From Mycoavidus sp. HKI (lineage in GTDB: Bacteria; Pseudomonadota; Gammaproteobacteria; Burkholderiales; Burkholderiaceae): 64,000 bases of DNA. Location of the stretch: assembly GCF_020023735.2 (NCBI RefSeq), contig NZ_CP076444.2:387501-451500 (forward strand), given 5' to 3'. The notes under the pieces are model-generated. The model saw only the letters and a list, made by a program, of their open reading frames with translations, was not told the DNA's origin and did no database searches. Made by a program: the position numbers and the translations under genes. Within the stretch, counting starts at the first letter, position 1; every line of letters starts with the position of its first letter. Below are positions 56,091 through 64,000 of this stretch, piece after piece.

Positions 56091-58076
56091 ATGGCTATTA
56101 AAAGAAATCTCCCTGCATATAGCGAAGCGTCGATTAAAGTATTGAAGGGCTTGGAGCCGGTCAAACAGCGGCCAGGCATGTATACCCGTACTGAGAACCC
56201 TTTGCACATTGTGCAAGAGGTGGTCGATAACGCCTCCGATGAAGCGCTTGGCGGTTATAGCCGGCAAATTATTGTCACTTTGCATATCGATGGTGCGGTG
56301 AGCGTTGAGGATGATGGGCGGGGTATTCCATTTGGCTTGCATCCTGAAGAAGGCACGCCGGTGGTTGAACTCGTCTTTACACGGCTTCATGCGGGCGGGA
56401 AGTTCGATAAAGCGGCAGGCGGCGCCTACACTTTCTCGGGGGGGCTGCATGGCGTCGGCGTGTCAGTGACCAATGCATTATCGACGCGGCTAGACGTCAC
56501 TGTATGGCGAGAAGGTAAAGTTGCACAAATTGGTTTTGTGCATGGTGAACTCGCGCAGCCGTTAACTGTGCGCTCAGTTGGTCGCGGTGAAAAAAAATGC
56601 GGCACGCGAGTCACCGCATGGCCGGACCCGAAATACTTTGATGCTGCACATTTGCCAGTAGGAGAGCTGCAACGATTACTACGTTCAAAAGCAGTTTTAT
56701 TACCAGGTGTTGAGGTTTGCCTCGTCATTGAAAAAAACGGCGAGCGGCAACGCTGGCAATATGAAGATGGCTTTCGCAGTTATTTACAAGAGGGGCTAGC
56801 GGGCGCTGAGCTACTCATCCCCCTTTTTGAAGATGAGCGTTTTGTTGGCGCAAACCGTAACGGTGACGAGAATTTCGCTGAAGGGGAGGGCGCCGCCTGG
56901 GTGGTTGCTTGGAGCGAGGAAGGTCCGCTGGTGCGTGAGTCCTACGTCAATCTGATACCGACTTCCGCCGGCGGCACTCATGAAGCTGGCTTGCGCGATG
57001 GCCTGTTTCAGGCAATTAAGGGTTTTATCGAGCTGCATAGCCTGCTACCAAAGGGGATTAAATTACTGCCGGACGATGTGTTTTCGCGCGTTTCATTTTT
57101 GCTCTCAGCCAAAATCCTTGATCCACAATTCCAGGGGCAGATTAAAGAGCGTTTAAATAGCCGCGATGCGGTGCGTTTAGTTTCATCTTTTGTGCGTCCT
57201 GCGCTTGAATTATGGTTGCACCAACATGTTGAGTACGGCCGTAAACTGGCCGAATTAGTCATTCGACAGGCACAGGCTCGTACGCGTGCTAGCCAGAAAG
57301 TAGAAAAACGTAAAAGCTCTGGGGTGGCGGTGCTGCCAGGCAAGCTCACGGATTGCGAATCGACAGAGATCGCGCGCAACGAGTTGTTTCTGGTTGAGGG
57401 AGATTCTGCTGGCGGCTCCGCTAAAATGGGGCGCGATAAAGAATTCCAGGCGATTTTGCCCTTGCGTGGCAAAGTGCTGAATACTTGGGAAATGGAGCGC
57501 GAGCGGCTCTTTGCGAATAATGAAGTGCACGATATTGCGGTCGCCATTGGGGTGGACCCGCATGGGCCGGCTGATACGCCAGATTTATCGGGCTTGCGCT
57601 ATGGCAAGATCTGTATTCTGTCCGATGCAGATGTGGATGGCTCACATATCCAAGTATTATTGATTACTCTTTTCTTTAAACACTTTCCGCAGCTCATCGC
57701 GCGCGGTCATTTATGTATTGCACAGTCGCCGTTATTTCGGGTTGATGTGCCTGCGCGTGGCAAAAAGCCAGCGCAAAAACTATATGCTTTGGATGACGGT
57801 GAACTTGTTTCTATTCTCGATAAGCTGAGCAAAGATGGGGTGCGGGAGCAACAATGGAGCATTAGCCGCTTTAAAGGGCTAGGCGAAATGAGTGCTGAGC
57901 AGTTGTGGGATACGACGATGAACCCTGATACTCGGCGTTTGCTGCCAATTGCTTTGGGCGCGCTGGGATTTGAGGCGACGGTAGACATGATGACGATGTT
58001 GATGGGCAAAGGTGAAGCGGCTGCGCGGCGTGGCTGGCTTGAAGAGAAGGGGAATGAGGTTGAAGCGGACGTTTAA
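56091..58076 (+). CDS. parE: DNA topoisomerase IV subunit B
   Basis: Type IIA topoisomerase ATPase subunit of 661 residues, decatenating chromosomes together with ParC. GHKL ATPase motifs: EVVDNASDEALGG, EDDGRGIPFGLH, SGGLHGVGVSVTNAL and the transducer Lys region. Toprim domain: LFLVEGDSAGGSAK and ILSDADVDGSHIQVLLITLFF. The conserved end reads GLGEMSAEQLWDTTMNPDTRRLLPI. The start MAIKRNLPAYSEASIKVLKGLEPVK (56091) is chosen as the family start rather than upstream codons. parC, usually the next gene in relatives, is not present: the NRPS genes lie there on the other strand. Confidence 0.96.
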   Translation: MAIKRNLPAYSEASIKVLKGLEPVKQRPGMYTRTENPLHIVQEVVDNASDEALGGYSRQIIVTLHIDGAVSVEDDGRGIPFGLHPEEGTPVVELVFTRLHAGGKFDKAAGGAYTFSGGLHGVGVSVTNALSTRLDVTVWREGKVAQIGFVHGELAQPLTVRSVGRGEKKCGTRVTAWPDPKYFDAAHLPVGELQRLLRSKAVLLPGVEVCLVIEKNGERQRWQYEDGFRSYLQEGLAGAELLIPLFEDERFVGANRNGDENFAEGEGAAWVVAWSEEGPLVRESYVNLIPTSAGGTHEAGLRDGLFQAIKGFIELHSLLPKGIKLLPDDVFSRVSFLLSAKILDPQFQGQIKERLNSRDAVRLVSSFVRPALELWLHQHVEYGRKLAELVIRQAQARTRASQKVEKRKSSGVAVLPGKLTDCESTEIARNELFLVEGDSAGGSAKMGRDKEFQAILPLRGKVLNTWEMERERLFANNEVHDIAVAIGVDPHGPADTPDLSGLRYGKICILSDADVDGSHIQVLLITLFFKHFPQLIARGHLCIAQSPLFRVDVPARGKKPAQKLYALDDGELVSILDKLSKDGVREQQWSISRFKGLGEMSAEQLWDTTMNPDTRRLLPIALGALGFEATVDMMTMLMGKGEAAARRGWLEEKGNEVEADV

Positions 58077-58314
58077 GGTTATGGCGGAATAGCGGCCGCC
58101 TGGAGCCTGTCAGTTTTTTGTGTGAGGAGGCCTCACTATTCTCCATCGAACAAAGCATTAGAGAACCTTTGCACAACCCCTTGTCTCTTGCTTTGTTTGG
58201 GCAGACCGCCTGCAAAATTTATCAGATTGAGACAGGGGGTAGCGGACTGTAGGTTTGAAATCATCGTCGTAAATAAACCATCGACTTGCCTGGCGAGGCC
58301 ATCCGGCATAGGCA

Positions 58315-61300
58315 TCATGGACGAGGTGGCTCGTCGAGGAGAAGGTGTTGTAGCAGCAGCGCGTTGGCCTCTATATTCTCCCGCCCGATGACGGTGTTGT
58401 GGTGGCCGACAGCGATATAGCTGGTGACGGTGGCGTCGGTGAATTTTGCCCAGGCGCATGATGGGTCCGTTCGCATCGAGTGGCTCAGCACCAAGGCAAT
58501 GGGGGCAGCAATTCGCTCATGCTCGTATGCCTGGTAATGGGCTCGGGTGTAAGCTTCGACTCGCGCGAGGGTTTCAGGTGTGTGCGCTAGCGGCCCAATG
58601 ACGCTGTTTTTCGTAAAATCAAGCGCATCGACTTCGCTGAATTCGGCTTTGCCACACCGTGGTTCGGAATCAATGAGCACCAGGCGTACGACATTAAGCG
58701 AGCGGCGTTCCAACTCGAGCGCTACTTGATGGGCGAGGTTGCCGCCCGCAGAATAGCCGCAAAGTATCACCGGCTTACCCGCTGCTATCCGAACGATGGT
58801 GTCAGCGTAGCGAGTGACGCGATCCGGTTGAGCAATGAAGTCAAACGCAAACAGCTGCGCGTGCTCAATGCGTTCGGCAAGTGGCGCAAACACCCAACCG
58901 AGCCCAGTGATCGGAGGAAAGCAGAAGATGGCTTGGCCGAGTCCTTCCTTTAGGAAGCGGCCGATTGCTTCGTCGGCGATGGTTGCATGGGTCGAAATCA
59001 GTTGCGCGTGGCCGCGCACAGTGCAATCGCGGTGCAGATCGGCCAAGGACGGCGCATAGCCGAATGCCTGCATTAAGAGGCTTTGCAACATGACTAGGGC
59101 GAGGCTATGCCCGCCGACCAAAAAAAAGTTGTCGTCGACAGTGAGTGCCCGTTCGCCTAATACCCGGGCCCAAGCTTGCACCACCTGCCGCTCGATCGGA
59201 TCAGTGGGGATTTGCGCAACTGTCCTGGCCGTGGTATTCAACGGTAATGCGCTCAGCGCTGTACGATCAAGTTTGCCATGGGCACTGCGTGGCAATTCGC
59301 TGATGCGGATGAAGCGACTGGGCACCATTGCTGTGGGCAGCTTGTTCGCAAGTAGAACGGTCAGGCGGCTATCGTCCGGGATATTGTTGCCTGTAACAAA
59401 AGCGAGCAGCTGCCGCTCTGCCGCTACGGTGCGGCAGACGGCTGCGGCGTCGTGCACGCCGGGGAGAGTGCGCAGATGGGTTTCGATCTCGCCGAGAGTC
59501 ATGCGGTGGCCGCGGATTTTCACTTCGTCGTCCTGCCGACCCATTAGCTCGATTTGACCGTCTTCACGTTGCCATGCAAGGTCGCCAGTGCGGTACATGC
59601 GCCCACCTGGATGAAAAGGATCGGTAACGAACCGTTGCGCAGCTAGCGTTTCATTACCTATATAGCCGATGCCCACGCCTTCGCCTGCGATGCATAATTC
59701 ACCCACGGCGCCGGCTGGCAACGGACGTCCCGCGCTGTCGAGAATGTAGCAGCGGTTATTGTAGATGGGTCGCCCAATGGGTAGCGTTGTGGTATCAAGC
59801 AGTTCCTCCGGTCGCCATGCGCCGGCGGTGGAAATGTCTGCGCATTCAGTCGGGCCATAGATATTAGCGAAGTTTGAGAGCTGGCAGGCTGGTGAACTGA
59901 GCCAGTTGCGTAGCCGGCCAAGGTCCGGCTTTTCACCACCGAGCGCTAGTACTTGCAGTCCGGATAGCTGCTCATATCCACCCACCGCGGCCAGATCGAC
60001 TAGAGGGTAGAACTGGCTGGGCACGCCGGGATTGAGGACATTTATTTTTTCCCGGTGCAGGATATTCAGCATGAGCTCTGGGTCGTAAGGGGTCTCTGGA
60101 TACGTGACAATGGTGGCCCCTGAGGCAATCGGCGCTAGATAATTCTTAATTGAGGCGTCGAAGCTGCTGGCGATCACTTGATAGACTCGTTTGCCCGGCG
60201 CTAACGCGCAGAACTCTATATACCAATTGCAAAGATTAACCAGAGACCGCATCGAGTTGACGACACCTTTGGGCGTACCCGTGCTGCCAGAAGTAAAGAT
60301 GATATAGGCCTTGCCCTGTGGGTCGCTAGCATGAACCGCGGGCACGTTGGTGTATGGCTCCAATGCGCGTCGGTCCAAACGCCGCCGGTGGCGCGATCCG
60401 AGTGGCTGTGCCGCACAGCGCTGCCGCCTCAGGTGCAGTATACAATCGAAGCTGTAAGCCGTCAGTTCGTTCTGAGCGCGCGCTGCCATGGGCGTGATCT
60501 CAACCTTGACGATCTCTGGGAATTCATGCTGGAGGTCAAGCAGGAATTCGCGTGCTACGAACAGTGCATCGTCACTTTCGGCCTGCGCTCCAGTGGCGGC
60601 GTAGGCATCGCGCATGCTAGCGTCCCAAAGGTGGCCTAGGAACACCACCGCTTCGTTGGCGCATAGCGCCAATGCCTCGGCAATCACTTGCCGCAGATAG
60701 CTGTAGCCGCTAAAGCTCTGTACTACACTGTTAAGGATAATGACGTTGAACTCGCTCTCGCCGAGGTTTTTCAAATCGTGGGCAGCTAGATGGTGAAAGC
60801 GAATCTGATCTAGGCCCCGCTGTCGCGCACTTGCTGCTGCTGTGTCGATCATCGAGCTGGAGAGATCAGTAGCGAAATAGCTGCCTACCAAAGAGGCTAG
60901 GGCGAACAGCGTTAGCCCGGAGCCGCAGCCGATTTCCAGCACCTTAGAGTCTGGCCTAAGATGAAACGCGAGCTTTGCTCGGACATTGTCGGCATAATCC
61001 TGCATGACCCACTCTGGGAGCTGTTCGCCAGTGATGGCACTGCGCCAGCCGCCGCCACTGATGGCGTCGTCGGCGGTCTCAGCGATATGGTCCCATAGCC
61101 CCTCGTCCATACGGAGCTTGCGCGGCTCCGTTTCACTGTCAAGGTCGTCACTGTCCAGGCAGAGGATGGTAGCGAGCTCAGGACATTCCCACAGATGCGC
61201 CTGCGCTAGGTGGACGTGGTGGCGGCTGCACAGCAAGATGGGTGTAGCGGTTAGACGCAGCATCATCTGTTGCCTGCGGAATGGGAAGGCTGGGTTGAGC

Positions 61301-61617
61301 GGGGTATAGATCGCGCCTGCGCGCAGAATACCCAGCAATGCTGTGAGTAGCGTGAAGGAACGTTCCGCCAGCACTGCGACTGGGGCTGCTCCAACTTTAC
61401 TGTCCAGCAGGAAGGCAGCAATCCTGTTCGATTCCCGGTCCAATTCGCCGTAGCTGTATTGTCGACCCTGTTCGATGAGGGCGATGGCGTCTGGCATTGC
61501 CTGGGCCTGCTGTGCGAACAACCTATCAATAGTCGTTTCGGGGATGGGACGATCAGTGTGATTGACGTTCGTCTCAAGGTTCGGTAACTCAAACAATGAA
61601 ATGTTAGACAGTTTCAT
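58315..61617 (-). CDS. Nonribosomal peptide synthetase, terminal module A(MT)-PCP-TE
   Basis: NRPS of about 1100 residues without a condensation domain of its own. An adenylation domain starts near residue 30; its A2 motif (LLGILRAGAIYTPLNPAFPF) is followed, not by A3, but by a SAM methyltransferase (about 160-400: WRSAITGEQLP, VLEIGCGSGLTLFAL, ATDLSSSMI). A3 then appears (YIIFTSGSTGTPKGVV), with SSFDASIKNYL, NIYGPTECADI and the A10 Lys in HGKLDRTAL. The hand-read ten-residue specificity code is D-A-K-S-A-G-I-D-I-K, which I do not recognise. A carrier domain (LVGGHSLA) and a type I thioesterase (GYSAGG; Asp in LIDSEP; His in VGHHNTV) follow. Methyltransferases in this A2-A3 position are known to methylate side chains or the amino group of the loaded residue. 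The start ATG at 61617 overlaps the preceding gene by 14 bases; ATG 61638 is the alternative. Confidence 0.92.
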   Translation of the reverse strand: MKLSNISLFELPNLETNVNHTDRPIPETTIDRLFAQQAQAMPDAIALIEQGRQYSYGELDRESNRIAAFLLDSKVGAAPVAVLAERSFTLLTALLGILRAGAIYTPLNPAFPFRRQQMMLRLTATPILLCSRHHVHLAQAHLWECPELATILCLDSDDLDSETEPRKLRMDEGLWDHIAETADDAISGGGWRSAITGEQLPEWVMQDYADNVRAKLAFHLRPDSKVLEIGCGSGLTLFALASLVGSYFATDLSSSMIDTAAASARQRGLDQIRFHHLAAHDLKNLGESEFNVIILNSVVQSFSGYSYLRQVIAEALALCANEAVVFLGHLWDASMRDAYAATGAQAESDDALFVAREFLLDLQHEFPEIVKVEITPMAARAQNELTAYSFDCILHLRRQRCAAQPLGSRHRRRLDRRALEPYTNVPAVHASDPQGKAYIIFTSGSTGTPKGVVNSMRSLVNLCNWYIEFCALAPGKRVYQVIASSFDASIKNYLAPIASGATIVTYPETPYDPELMLNILHREKINVLNPGVPSQFYPLVDLAAVGGYEQLSGLQVLALGGEKPDLGRLRNWLSSPACQLSNFANIYGPTECADISTAGAWRPEELLDTTTLPIGRPIYNNRCYILDSAGRPLPAGAVGELCIAGEGVGIGYIGNETLAAQRFVTDPFHPGGRMYRTGDLAWQREDGQIELMGRQDDEVKIRGHRMTLGEIETHLRTLPGVHDAAAVCRTVAAERQLLAFVTGNNIPDDSRLTVLLANKLPTAMVPSRFIRISELPRSAHGKLDRTALSALPLNTTARTVAQIPTDPIERQVVQAWARVLGERALTVDDNFFLVGGHSLALVMLQSLLMQAFGYAPSLADLHRDCTVRGHAQLISTHATIADEAIGRFLKEGLGQAIFCFPPITGLGWVFAPLAERIEHAQLFAFDFIAQPDRVTRYADTIVRIAAGKPVILCGYSAGGNLAHQVALELERRSLNVVRLVLIDSEPRCGKAEFSEVDALDFTKNSVIGPLAHTPETLARVEAYTRAHYQAYEHERIAAPIALVLSHSMRTDPSCAWAKFTDATVTSYIAVGHHNTVIGRENIEANALLLQHLLLDEPPRP

Positions 61618-64000
61618 GCGTTTTTTCTTGGTGGTCATGTGTGGCAAGCCGATCCATCAGGTCGAGGAAGGCGTGAAGCCAGCGTTGCGCCTGAGCAGGG
61701 ACGACCGTGGCAGTGCTGTATTCCAGCGCTAATTCTAATGCCTCGCCGTTAGGGTAGACGTTCAATAATAGATCGAATTTTGCCTGGCCAAAGGAGAAAT
61801 CAAAGCGCTCTAACTGGTCGCCAATGACCACAGGCAAAGGCGACTGTTGGCCATTGGCGACTTTCTCATAGCTTTGCCACGCGAACAGTATATTGAAAGG
61901 AGGACCCCCGCCAGGAACCAGTTGGGCGGCCATGGTATCCAGTGGTAGGGACTGGTGTAGTAAAGTTTCGCGCATCTGGCGTCCGACCTGTTCGTAGATG
62001 CTGGTCAGCGCGGCGTCTTCCGCTAGCTTGATGCGGATCGGGACGACATTGACGAAGCAGCCAATGCAGCGGTCAAAGGCTCCATGGGGTCGATTGGCAA
62101 CGCCCATGCCAACGCACAGATCATGCTGCAGCGTCAGCCGGTTCAGCAGGATTAGGTAATGAGATAGCACAATAACCGCTGGCGTGACCGCGTGGCGCCG
62201 CGCTATAGAGTCGATCAGCTGCTTGAGCTTAGGCTTGACAGTGAGCCGGACCTGTCCTCCGCTGGCGGAATCGTTGCTGATGCCGCTCGATGGCAACACA
62301 ATTGGCAGTGGCGGTGGGGTCAATACGTCTTGCCAGAACCGCATGTCGGCTGATCCGTCGCGAGTTTGCTCCCAGTGAGTGAAGTCGACATAGGGGCGCA
62401 CGGCTGCAAGCTTGGCGTTTGGGTTGTGATAGAGTTGGTTGAACTCCTCTAGAAGGACCGAAATGGCCCAACCATCCGCCTGGCAGTGGTGCAAAACCAG
62501 CAGAAAATGCCAGCGGTCTTGCGCTAGTCGGAGTAAGCGCAAGCGGAATAAGGGGGCATGGGCGAGCTCAAAGGGGCGCCTGGACTCCTCGGCAGCAATC
62601 AACCTCGCTTGCGCCTCAGAATCGGTGGCAGCGCTCAGATCGTCGACCGCAAAAGGAAAGTCGATGTCATCGTGTATCAACTGTCGCAACTGGTTATCGC
62701 GTAGTACCAAAGAAGTGCGCAGGGCAGGGTGCCGCGCCATCAGCTGGTGCATAGTAGCGTGCACCCGAGCGGGGTCAAGTTCCCCCGTTTCTCGGTAGAC
62801 AGGCACGTTGTAAAGATGGCTATTATCGCCAAGCTGGGTCAGATACCACAGCCGCTTTTGGGCCGATGAGGCGATATAATCGTCCCCTGGCGGCGCGCAG
62901 GCGAGTTCCGCGCTGATGGTGCGCTGTTCCATCAGTTGTTGCTCTAGTTCGGCTAGGGTGATATTGGAGAGCACTGTCTCGAGCGAGACCTCGGACTGGA
63001 AATGGCTGCGCATCGCCGCGACCAGCCGAATCGCTGCGATACTGTCTCCGCCCAGCGCTAGGAAACCGACATGTGGATCGGCTTTAACCCCGCCCAACAC
63101 TTCTTGCCAGAGATGCGCGACGGTTCCGGACGCGCCTTGCTGAACAACCTCTAGCCCGCTGTCCGTGAGCAAAGAAACGAGCATTTCTCGGTCTACCTTG
63201 CCGTTATGCGTTAGGGGCAAGGCCGGGCCGAGATGGACAAAAGTGCCGGGAACCATATAACTAGGTAATAACTGGATTGCCTGGGCGCGTAAGCGTGTGA
63301 AGTCAGGCGGCGCGTCAGCGGCGACAAAAGCAATCAGCCGGCCGCCATGCTCACGCTGCTGATAAAGGACCGCGAACTGATAGAGGCCATTGATGGATTT
63401 TAGCCGCTCTTCGATCTCCTCAAGCTCCACCCGCTGGCCCGCGATCTTGACTTGATTGTCTCGCCGGCCACGAAATTCCAGCATGCCATTGGCGCTAAAA
63501 CATCCCAGGTCGCCCGTGCGATACATCACTCCGCTGCCCGCGTGGTGGTTGTACACGAAGGTACGGGCGGTGGTCTCTGGCCGGTTCAGATAACCGCGGG
63601 CAAGGGCGATGCCGGTTAAATAGATCTCGCCGGTGGCGCCTGACGGCAGGATCTCTTCCTTCTCGCCAAGGATTAAGACCTCAGTGCCGGGCAAGGCTCG
63701 GCCGAGCGGGATCCGCTCTAGCGTGGCGATCATGTCGGCCTTAATGACGAAACAGGTCGAGTCCACACAGTTCTCAGCGGGTCCGTACATATTGACCAGT
63801 TCTAGGTGTGCAAACGCCGGTTCAGCAAAAAGCCGCCGAACCAGTGGCAGCGGCAGCGCTTCGCCGCCGGTGACGATGCGGCGTAGCCACGGTGCGGTGC
63901 GGATCAGTCCGTTCTCCAGCAACAGAGCCAGATGGCTGACCACTACGTTGATTTGAGAAATTTTGTGGCGCTCTATGTAAGAGACTAGAGCGGCCGGATC
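61604..64000 (-). CDS. Nonribosomal peptide synthetase, partial: (A)-PCP-C, 5' end outside window
   Basis: The frame is open to the window edge (about 798 residues visible). It begins inside an adenylation domain (after the FDxS motif), with VTGGEALPLPLVRRL, NMYGPAENCVDST, MYRTGDLGCF and the A10 Lys in THNGKVDREML. A carrier domain follows (FLALGGDSIAAIRLVAAM, phosphopantetheine Ser near residue 310), then a condensation domain (about 360-775) with an intact HHxxxDG motif (LVLHHCQADGWAISVL). The protein ends with a short polar tail after the C domain, so the C domain must accept the residue carried by the next protein. No epimerase domain precedes the C domain, so an L-configured donor is expected. 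The stop overlaps the next gene start. Confidence 0.93.
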   Translation of the reverse strand, partial: DPAALVSYIERHKISQINVVVSHLALLLENGLIRTAPWLRRIVTGGEALPLPLVRRLFAEPAFAHLELVNMYGPAENCVDSTCFVIKADMIATLERIPLGRALPGTEVLILGEKEEILPSGATGEIYLTGIALARGYLNRPETTARTFVYNHHAGSGVMYRTGDLGCFSANGMLEFRGRRDNQVKIAGQRVELEEIEERLKSINGLYQFAVLYQQREHGGRLIAFVAADAPPDFTRLRAQAIQLLPSYMVPGTFVHLGPALPLTHNGKVDREMLVSLLTDSGLEVVQQGASGTVAHLWQEVLGGVKADPHVGFLALGGDSIAAIRLVAAMRSHFQSEVSLETVLSNITLAELEQQLMEQRTISAELACAPPGDDYIASSAQKRLWYLTQLGDNSHLYNVPVYRETGELDPARVHATMHQLMARHPALRTSLVLRDNQLRQLIHDDIDFPFAVDDLSAATDSEAQARLIAAEESRRPFELAHAPLFRLRLLRLAQDRWHFLLVLHHCQADGWAISVLLEEFNQLYHNPNAKLAAVRPYVDFTHWEQTRDGSADMRFWQDVLTPPPLPIVLPSSGISNDSASGGQVRLTVKPKLKQLIDSIARRHAVTPAVIVLSHYLILLNRLTLQHDLCVGMGVANRPHGAFDRCIGCFVNVVPIRIKLAEDAALTSIYEQVGRQMRETLLHQSLPLDTMAAQLVPGGGPPFNILFAWQSYEKVANGQQSPLPVVIGDQLERFDFSFGQAKFDLLLNVYPNGEALELALEYSTATVVPAQAQRWLHAFLDLMDRLATHDHQEKTHETV

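Noticed and set aside
58136..58459. A 107-codon minus-strand frame overlapping the NRPS 3' end
   Set aside because: It overlaps the thioesterase coding end in another frame, is Arg/His-rich like an out-of-frame reading, and has no family match that I recognise.

Overview
The window looks like a chromosomal segment of a betaproteobacterium of the Burkholderiaceae. The rRNA sequence and most housekeeping proteins are Burkholderia-like, including NudB, FdxA, the ubiJ-ubiB-fmdB-DUF502-aspS-nudB order, split ArnA genes and the prfA/prmC pair. Base composition looks lower in GC than free-living Burkholderia. There are several decayed genes (a DUF1640 coiled-coil gene, a phage integrase, an MFS tail, and a dehydratase that lost its start codon), a broken-up conserved operon, an IS element, an Rpn nuclease and a nonribosomal peptide synthetase (NRPS). 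This mix fits a host-associated, partly reduced genome such as the fungal endosymbionts Mycoavidus or Glomeribacter. That placement is inference from gene content, not a search result.

Layout. 1-2199: 3' part of a 23S rRNA gene, a 5S rRNA gene and a terminator. 2503-8136: ubiquinone accessory genes (ubiJ, ubiB), an FmdB zinc ribbon, a DUF502 membrane protein, aspS and nudB. 8174-15736: fatty-acid beta-oxidation (acyl-CoA dehydrogenase, a fused hydroxyacyl-CoA dehydrogenase/enoyl-CoA hydratase, thiolase, and an opposed hotdog thioesterase), with an Rpn-family nuclease gene lodged inside. 15924-20506: glutamate dehydrogenase followed by a complete glutamate/aspartate ABC importer (gltIJKL). 20669-26511: argD-like aminotransferase, an NAD(P)H-flavin/2Fe-2S reductase, an SDR protein, grxD, ubiX and an APC permease. 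26691-28852: a phage-integrase remnant next to a tRNA-Asn gene, cut by a complete IS1634-type element. 29007-36879: ferredoxin, Na+/H+ antiporter-like protein, rmuC, a small membrane protein, prmC, prfA, a PIN-PhoH ATPase and Bcp.

36924-45155 (minus strand) is the aminoarabinose (L-Ara4N) lipid A modification cluster: deformylase, split ArnA, ArnC, ArnB, an ArnE/F-like flippase subunit and ArnT. One extra gene sits inside it, encoding a lipoprotein that resembles the Josephin-type cysteine protease (deubiquitinase) fold. I consider this the most interesting gene in the window. 45258-53693: Mth938-domain protein, pyrF, an orphan polyamine-type binding protein, a 2-hydroxycarboxylate transporter diverging from a LysR regulator with a palindromic operator candidate between them, a sugar-acid MFS transporter and an L-fuconate dehydratase that appears to have lost its start codon. 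54046-58076: uup and parE, without parC. 58315-64000: two overlapping minus-strand NRPS genes. The terminal one has an adenylation domain interrupted by a methyltransferase, then a carrier protein and a thioesterase; the upstream one runs off the window edge.

No CRISPR array, plasmid origin or complete prophage was seen.
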